NCBI RefSeq assembly: GCF_030272615.1
Contig: NC_081406.1
Span: 114,855,783-114,919,782, forward strand
DNA: 64,000 nt
Direction of reading: 5' to 3'
DNA from: Cryptomeria japonica
Taxonomy: Eukaryota > Streptophyta > Pinopsida > Cupressales > Cupressaceae
The notes under the pieces were generated by a model. It did not search any database and had not been told where the DNA came from. It worked only from the letters and a program-made list of their open reading frames with translations. The translations under genes and the position numbers were made by a program. This document shows, in pieces, positions 58,746 through 64,000 of the stretch (the stretch's first letter is position 1; every line of letters begins with the position of its first letter).

Positions 58746-59507
58746 AACAAGCATTACACTGTAGAGACATAATGATCATCAATATTTCCTTGTATTGTAT
58801 ACACATAATTACCATTACACTTGCATGTGAAATCTATGAAGGGATATGCAAACATGATTTGTTTTCATTATCAATACAACTACACCAATGTACTCATGTA
58901 CAGATACATTGTATATCATCAATATAACTAAACCAATTTGCTCATGGACATTGTATATCATCATAACAATGTTACATCAATTCACATCCATATACAAATA
59001 CAACATCCCACTTCATCTGCATCAGGCATCCTCATGTCCTAAGAGAGAAGCTTATGTACAACAATGCCTGCATATAGATGAAGACCAAAATAAGTAACCT
59101 TTTTATGTGGAATGAATGTGCTACAAGAAATAAATTATAACACTTCATACAAATTAGTTTGGAAAATTATAAATAGATCATTTGAAACATTTTTAAGACA
59201 TACAAGATTGTATAATTACGAAACTTACTAGTTTCTCTGCGAAGTATACAAGCATAACTTTGAAGAAAGACACATGTTGATTAAAGCCCTTCTCACTACA
59301 TTACTTTGCATGGTTTAAGACGGTGGTAGATATGGTCATTTATAAATAGCAATACATTCACTTGACTTAATGTTTATGCACTAAATTTTATCTCATTAAT
59401 GAACAAAGGAATATGTATCATCACCAAGAGAGGGTCTTGTCAACGGCGAATGATCTAGCATGAACTTGTATTTTTAAGAATTGTTAGTCTACACATAAAA
59501 TGAATGG
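58746..59507. other. Unassigned part of transposon D
   Basis: AT-rich sequence with ATCATCAATA words and TACATTGTATATCATC repeated near 58905 and 58945. No gene is seen. Confidence 0.5.
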
Positions 59508-59845
59508 ATGAACATAAAGGCTTTATGATAATCACTTCAATTGAAATGCATGATAATAAATGAAAAGGTGGGATTATATACCATAAAAATACGTCCCTTC
59601 AAATTATATCAATAGAACCCACTATGTTGACGCAAAAATCATAATGTGATACTGTTGTATATCATCAAAAAAGACCTGCATGAGCATAAAGGTTTTGGGA
59701 TAATTATATCATCAAAAATTGTAAATCTCATCAAATGCATGATAATAAGTTGTGTTTGAAAACTACGTCCCTTTTGATTATATCAAGTGTACCCGCTATG
59801 TGCATGCAAAAATCGTGTATCTGATATCCAATTTTATTAGTCATA
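59508..59845 (+). repeat. Two-copy direct repeat, period about 175 bp
   Basis: ATGA-CATAAAGG-TTT-GATAAT at 59510 recurs at 59690, and ACGTCCCTT--ATTATATCAA at 59590 recurs at about 59764. The copies are clearly diverged. Confidence 0.6.
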
Positions 59846-59849
59846 TTTT

Positions 59850-60076
59850 AGAGAGAGAGAGAGAGAGAGGAGAGGGAGAGAGAGAGATTAGGGGAGAGAG
59901 AGAGAGATTAGGGGAGAGGGAGAGGGAGAGAGAGGGAGAGAGAGAGAGAGAGAGAGAGGAGGAGAGTGAGGGAGAGAGAGAGGAGGAGAGGGAGAGAAAG
60001 ATTAGGGGAGAGGGAGAGAGAGACATCGAGGGAGGGGGAGAGAGAGAGATTAGGGGGGAGAGAGAGAGAGAGAGAG

Positions 60077-60135
<59 letters not shown>

Positions 60136-60285
60136 GGAGAGAGAGACAGAGGAGATGGAGAGAGAGAGAGAGGGGGAGAGAGAGAGAGATTAGGGGACAG
60201 GGAGAGAGAGAGATCGGGGGAGGGGGAGAGAGAGATATTAGGGGGGAGAGAGAGAGGAGGAGAGGGAGAGAGAGTGATTAGGACA
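59850..60285. repeat. GA-rich microsatellite with GATA run
   Basis: Purine tract of GAGAGAGAGGGAGAG words interrupted by ATTAGGGG; pure GATA repeats at about 60078-60106. Frames on either strand here are low-complexity artefacts. Confidence 0.9.
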
Positions 60286-61045
60286 CCATATGACCCCTTA
60301 AGACACCATATTGGGTCGTTATGGGTCATATTGTGTCCTAATGGGTCATATTGTATCATATGACCCCTTAGGACACAATATGACCCCTTATGATAGCATA
60401 TTGGATCGCTTTGGGTACTATGGTGTCCTAAGGGGTCATATTGTGTCCTACGACCCCTTAGGACACCATATGACCCATAACAACACAATTTGGTGTCTTA
60501 AGGGATCATATGGTGTCCTAGGACACCATATGACCCCTAACGACACCATATGGTGTCATAAGGGGTCGTATGTTGTCCTTAGGGGTCATATGGTGTCCCA
60601 TGAACCCTTATGACCCCTTAGGACACCATATGACCCATTATGACACCATATTGGATCGTTATGGGTCTTATGGTGTCCTAAGGGGTCATATTATGTCCTA
60701 TGACCCCTTAGGACACCATATGACCCCTAACGACACCATATAGTGTCATAAGGGGTCCTATGGTGTCCATAAGGGGTCATACGGTGTCCTACGATCCCTT
60801 AGGACACCATATGACCCTTTAAGACACCATATTGGGTTGTTATGGGTCATATTGTGTCCTAATGGGTCATATTATGTCATATGACCCCTTAGGACACAAT
60901 ATGACCCCTTATGACACCATATTCGGTCACTTTGGGTCCTATGGTGTCCTAAGGGGTCATATTATGTCCTATGACCCCTTAGGACATCATATGACCCATA
61001 ACGACATAATTTGGCATCTTAAGGCGTCATATGGTGTCCTAATAA
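60286..61045. repeat. Self-complementary 20-bp repeats with 522-bp higher-order period
   Basis: The unit GACCCCTTAGGACACCATAT is repeated in both orientations (TATGGTGTCCTAAGGGGTCA), often head to head, so the tract can fold into long hairpins. The order of variants at 60286-60520 recurs at 60808-61040 (offset about 522). It ends about 320 bases before the right TIR. Confidence 0.85.
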
Positions 61046-61373
61046 TTATATTATAAATATTATAAAAAAATATTATGATTTTATTGTGATTAGGGTAGTC
61101 AGACATATGTCTACTTCTTATCTTTTCCCTTTTTAGTACCACTGCACTGAAATTTGAAATTTTCATCAAATAGGATTTTTTTTTTCCAAAAACCAACTAG
61201 TAGCTTAGAAACTACATTCAATTTTCTACATATTCTCTTCTTACATATTTTAAAATTCATGTTCACAACTTATTCAAATTTTCATGTCAAGTTGCATAAC
61301 TCTGATTTTCTATAATTTCATTGCCACTTAAGGGCCTATTTTGGCACACCATGATCCTGCACATACCCAAGAG

Positions 61374-62640
61374 ATGACCTATTCCTTGTGGAAGCTATAT
61401 GCATGTGTTCCTATGTGATGTGATGTTCTATATTCTTTCGATATGATTCATGATGTGTAATTATGATGTATGAATCTTATACGTTTATGTGATGCAATAT
61501 GCTTATGTGATGATCTATGCTATGGATGCATTTATGATGTTATGATGCTTATATGCTATGTGATTATGATGATTATGAGATGCAATGAATTCTATATGAT
61601 GATGTCTTACATATTTTTTTTGTACTTTTTATGTTAATGTTATAAGATGCAAATGTATGATATGCACATGTTTATATGCAATGCTAATAAGTGTTGTGTG
61701 TAGGATGTGATGTTATATGATATGTATGATGTATACTAACATATGGTGATGTAGATAAATTATACTACATGAGATGCAGATATTTTGGTGTGTCATTATA
61801 TTCAGTCATGTGATAACGAGCTACATGGACTTGGAAAGGGACAATGAAAGACAAACATAAAAGAGGGAATGGAAGGTAAAAAATATGGAGGTAAAAGAGA
61901 TTCTTGTGCTATTATCATCATTGATCTTTATTATGGCAAATAGGCAATGACCATCCAGGTATATGTTTGACCTAGAAAGTCATTGTGCCCATTTGCATGG
62001 AGATCAAACAACCACAAACAAGAAATTCCCCAGTTCACACTAGACTCACAGTGTCCTCATATCCTTGGATGAGACTAGGAGACAATCCATAGATAACAAA
62101 AGTAGGTGAACATAGCCCATCCTCACCTTTCTAGTCAAAGACATCCTGGAGATAGAATCTCTAGTTAGAGACATCTTGGAAAAGCTAAAAAACATGTCAC
62201 CAAAAAAGATAAAATCAAGAGAAACCCAAGAATTAACACCAAAATCCAATAAAATCCTCAAGTTATTTGTGTTTCTTTCCACATATATTAACATGTTTGA
62301 TCTGGTCACAATGTTGTTATTTTGATAAAGAATAGACTATGTAAAAAACCATGTTGTTGCCAAAGTTTGCTAAAAGATTTGATTTGTTGAAAGCCCATTG
62401 TTGTCTACACTGTCATCTGAAACTGACTAATTCCATGAATCTAATACTTTATTGCGGAGAAGAACAAAACTTTATTGCAGATTGTGCATGATAAGGAGGA
62501 ATGAAAAGAGGATACTCCTCAGAACATGCGATGCTCAGGGTTCCACTTCCATCACTAGATTTAGCATTTTGCCCCAGTTATAGATTGGACCTGAATTATT
62601 ATGGAAGGAAAAGGGTGAAAATGGGTTTATTAGGAATGGT
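61374..62640 (-). other. Gypsy element 2 noncoding region, right of transposon D
   Basis: Collinear with 28600-29860 of gypsy element 1, for example GTGTCATTATATTCA at 61790 and 28938, and CCTCAGAACATGCGATGCTC at 62516 and 29693. No gene. Similarity ends near 62640. Confidence 0.75.
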
Positions 62641-64000
62641 GAACTAATCTTAGATAGATCATGTGTAGGGGAAAAAGCAAGACTAGGTTAACATGCCCTA
62701 ATCCTACCTTTTGACACACACTGTGGAATACGAAAGAGCCTAGAGGTATCACACAATTGGCTACTTATTTTTGTGGAAGAGAGAGCCACGGGCTACCTAT
62801 TAGGATTTCTATTCCTTTGTTGTAATTGAAAGATAAAATGATGCAAGTTCAAGTCCTAACCCCAAAATGCAAGTATGAACTAATAACAAGATTGCAGAAT
62901 TGAGATTAAATAATGAAAAGCTGTAAACACAAGGACAAGACAAGAATGTAGATGTGTACCCAGAGTCAAAATCTGAGTGAAAATGTTTGAGACAGGGGCG
63001 CGGGCACCACTGTCCTAATACTACCCCGAAAACTGCTCCTGAAACTGCTCCTGAAACTGCTGTTTTACAACCTGGAAAGCTGTCAGAAATGTTGAAAATT
63101 GCTGTCTGATAGAAGGACCAGGGTGCCCAGCACCTCTGTCCCAGGGACCAGGGCACCCAGTGCCCCTGTCCTGGTAGGACCAGGGCGGCCCACGCCCCTA
63201 TCCTGATTTCCTACTCTGAAACTTGGTGTGGAGTGCTGTCTCGGGCTGCTTCTCCCGGATCTGCAACTTGCGGTGTCGTCTGGATCCCAAAACCTACACT
63301 TATATCTGAAAAGGGTATGGTGGGTGGGTATATAGGGTTTTGCCTTAGTCAAACCCCCACTTCGGTGATTTCCACCTCCACAAATAGCCAAGTTGTATTG
63401 TAATAGTATTGTGTATGCAGATCTTGTGTGTGTGCAAGATCCTAAAATGCAAGTAAGCAAACTAGAGCAACCTAGAAAGTAAACCCTAATTGCTTGTAAA
63501 TGATAATGTAAATGCTCCAAATCAAGATACAAAGTGATCCAAAGCATGAATACAAATGATATAATGAGGCTTATGCAAAAGACATGAAAACAACATAAAA
63601 TCATACCCAACCCCAAGGGAGAGGTACAAGCCAATCTTCAGTCGGTAATCTCCTAGTGCTCTTCAATGTCTTCAAAGCCCTAAATGGATGAATGAAATTA
63701 ATGAATGCTTGATGGATGGATGTTGAGTGTTGTTGAAGTCTTCAAAGATCTTCTCTTTCGCTGCATATAAGGTCCTGAAATAAAAAATCTGGATCCTTTC
63801 TAATGAAGAAAGAGAGCTCTTATATATGAAACCCTAGGTCATAATTTCAACTTTTGGCCGACCTAGAGATTGAATCTCCCACCAATTTCTTGGGGTTAAG
63901 CTTTATTTTATGATTGGATCGCGCTCCTAAAATTTTGGGAAAAATGTCCGGGACCATGTGCACTCCGGGCGCCACGGTCTGACAACTTTTCACCAAATTT
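62641..64000. other. Unassigned, possible leader of another LTR element
   Basis: 62990-63210 holds GC-rich repeats of the type GGACCAGGGCGCCCAGCGCC with CCTGTCCTGG, and a related copy is at 63935-63985 (GGGCGCCACGGTCTGAC). 63400-63600 has TATATAGGG and TGTGTGTGCAAGATC. No domain is recognised in the two long minus frames (62809-63156, 63083-63634), which mostly follow the GC-rich repeats. Confidence 0.4.

Larger units (their letters stand above)
53302..61368 (+). mobile_element. 8.07-kb TIR DNA transposon, copy D
   Basis: Left end GGTTAGTGTAGGATCATGG, right end (other strand) GGGTATGTGCAGGATCATGG; both continue to an AAGTGGC block (53330-53336; GCCACTT at 61323-61329). TSD AAGAG. The TIRs share the pattern GG-TA-GTG-A--ATCATGG-like and the inner AAGTGGC with copy C, and both encode the YADGLSY protein. 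Contents: an AT tract, a six-exon pseudogene, short tandem repeats, a 359-bp satellite, a GA microsatellite and self-complementary 20-bp repeats. No transposase motif was seen. The superfamily is not known to me. Confidence 0.85.
49015..62640 (-). mobile_element. Gypsy element 2 (Tat-like), partial, split by transposon D
   Basis: The segments 49015-53301 and 61374-62640 are collinear with 24801-29860 of gypsy element 1: LTR, polypurine tract, antisense PMD gene with its intron, then the noncoding region. They are interrupted by an 8.07-kb TIR transposon flanked by AAGAG. No gag, pol or second LTR remains in the window, and similarity to element 1 stops near 62640. The copy is more diverged than element 1's own LTR pair and its PMD gene is more broken. 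Confidence 0.8.

Noticed and set aside
59752-60488. 215-codon minus frame and 112-codon plus frame
   Set aside because: They translate the GA tract and the 20-bp repeats (Ser-Leu-Ser-Pro or Arg-Glu only).
60286-61045. Regular short repeats considered as a CRISPR array
   Set aside because: No unique spacers, units adjoin and invert, and the context is a plant transposon.
60311-61056. Two similar plus-strand frames (GSYCVLMGH...) that look like repeat proteins
   Set aside because: The protein repeat is a by-product of the 20-bp DNA repeat; both strands and several frames give the same effect.
63083-63634. 183-codon minus frame
   Set aside because: Part translates GC-rich repeats and the rest shows no family pattern; likely chance in a less AT-rich stretch.

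Overview
The window reads as intergenic DNA of a large-genome seed plant; a gymnosperm such as a conifer is my guess and is not proven. It is a graveyard of nested transposable elements on an AT-rich background, with 5S-rDNA-like tandem repeats, microsatellites, and at most one badly broken host gene. No intact host gene, bacterial feature, CRISPR array or canonical tRNA/rRNA gene was found.

Left part (1-7.3 kb): the right end of a TIR DNA transposon, then four 365-bp tandem units each holding a 5S rRNA-like Pol III promoter, a decayed left end of the same transposon family, a 1.5-kb CT-rich tract, and two copies of an old duplication, one of which carries a minus-strand tRNA-derived SINE. 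Next (7.3-21.9 kb) comes a possible decayed host gene. It is split by a complete 1.9-kb copy of the TIR transposon (7865-9770, 5-bp TSD) and by a copia element (9966-21802, TSD GATGA). That copia element lacks RT, RNase H and integrase and is itself split by a younger, nearly complete 7.7-kb copia element on the minus strand (11175-18904, TSD CGTAT).

Middle (24.8-45.3 kb): a 20.5-kb minus-strand Ty3/gypsy element of Tat-like organisation (TSD AATAC). It has gag and a protease, lost RT and most of integrase, and carries an antisense plant-mobile-domain gene near its 3' LTR. An 8.07-kb LINE (32068-40139, 9-bp TSD) sits inside it. This LINE has ORF1, an endonuclease/RT/RNase H ORF2, and an unusual third ORF of about 626 codons that overlaps the end of ORF2.

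Right (45.6-64 kb): a probable LTR and internal fragment of a third gypsy element, then a second copy of the Tat-like element (49015-about 62640) interrupted by an 8.07-kb TIR transposon (53302-61368, TSD AAGAG). That transposon has ends like the 1.9-kb one, a six-exon pseudogene of the same protein family, a 359-bp satellite and self-complementary 20-bp repeats.

The strongest candidates for undescribed biology are the TIR transposon family with 5-bp TSDs and its 'YADGLSY' protein, the LINE's third ORF, and the gypsy antisense gene whose intron shares a repeated motif with the gag leader of the opposite strand. Most stop codons in the pseudogenes fit C-to-T decay of CAG, CGA or CAA. All family assignments come from reading motifs by eye; no database search was run.
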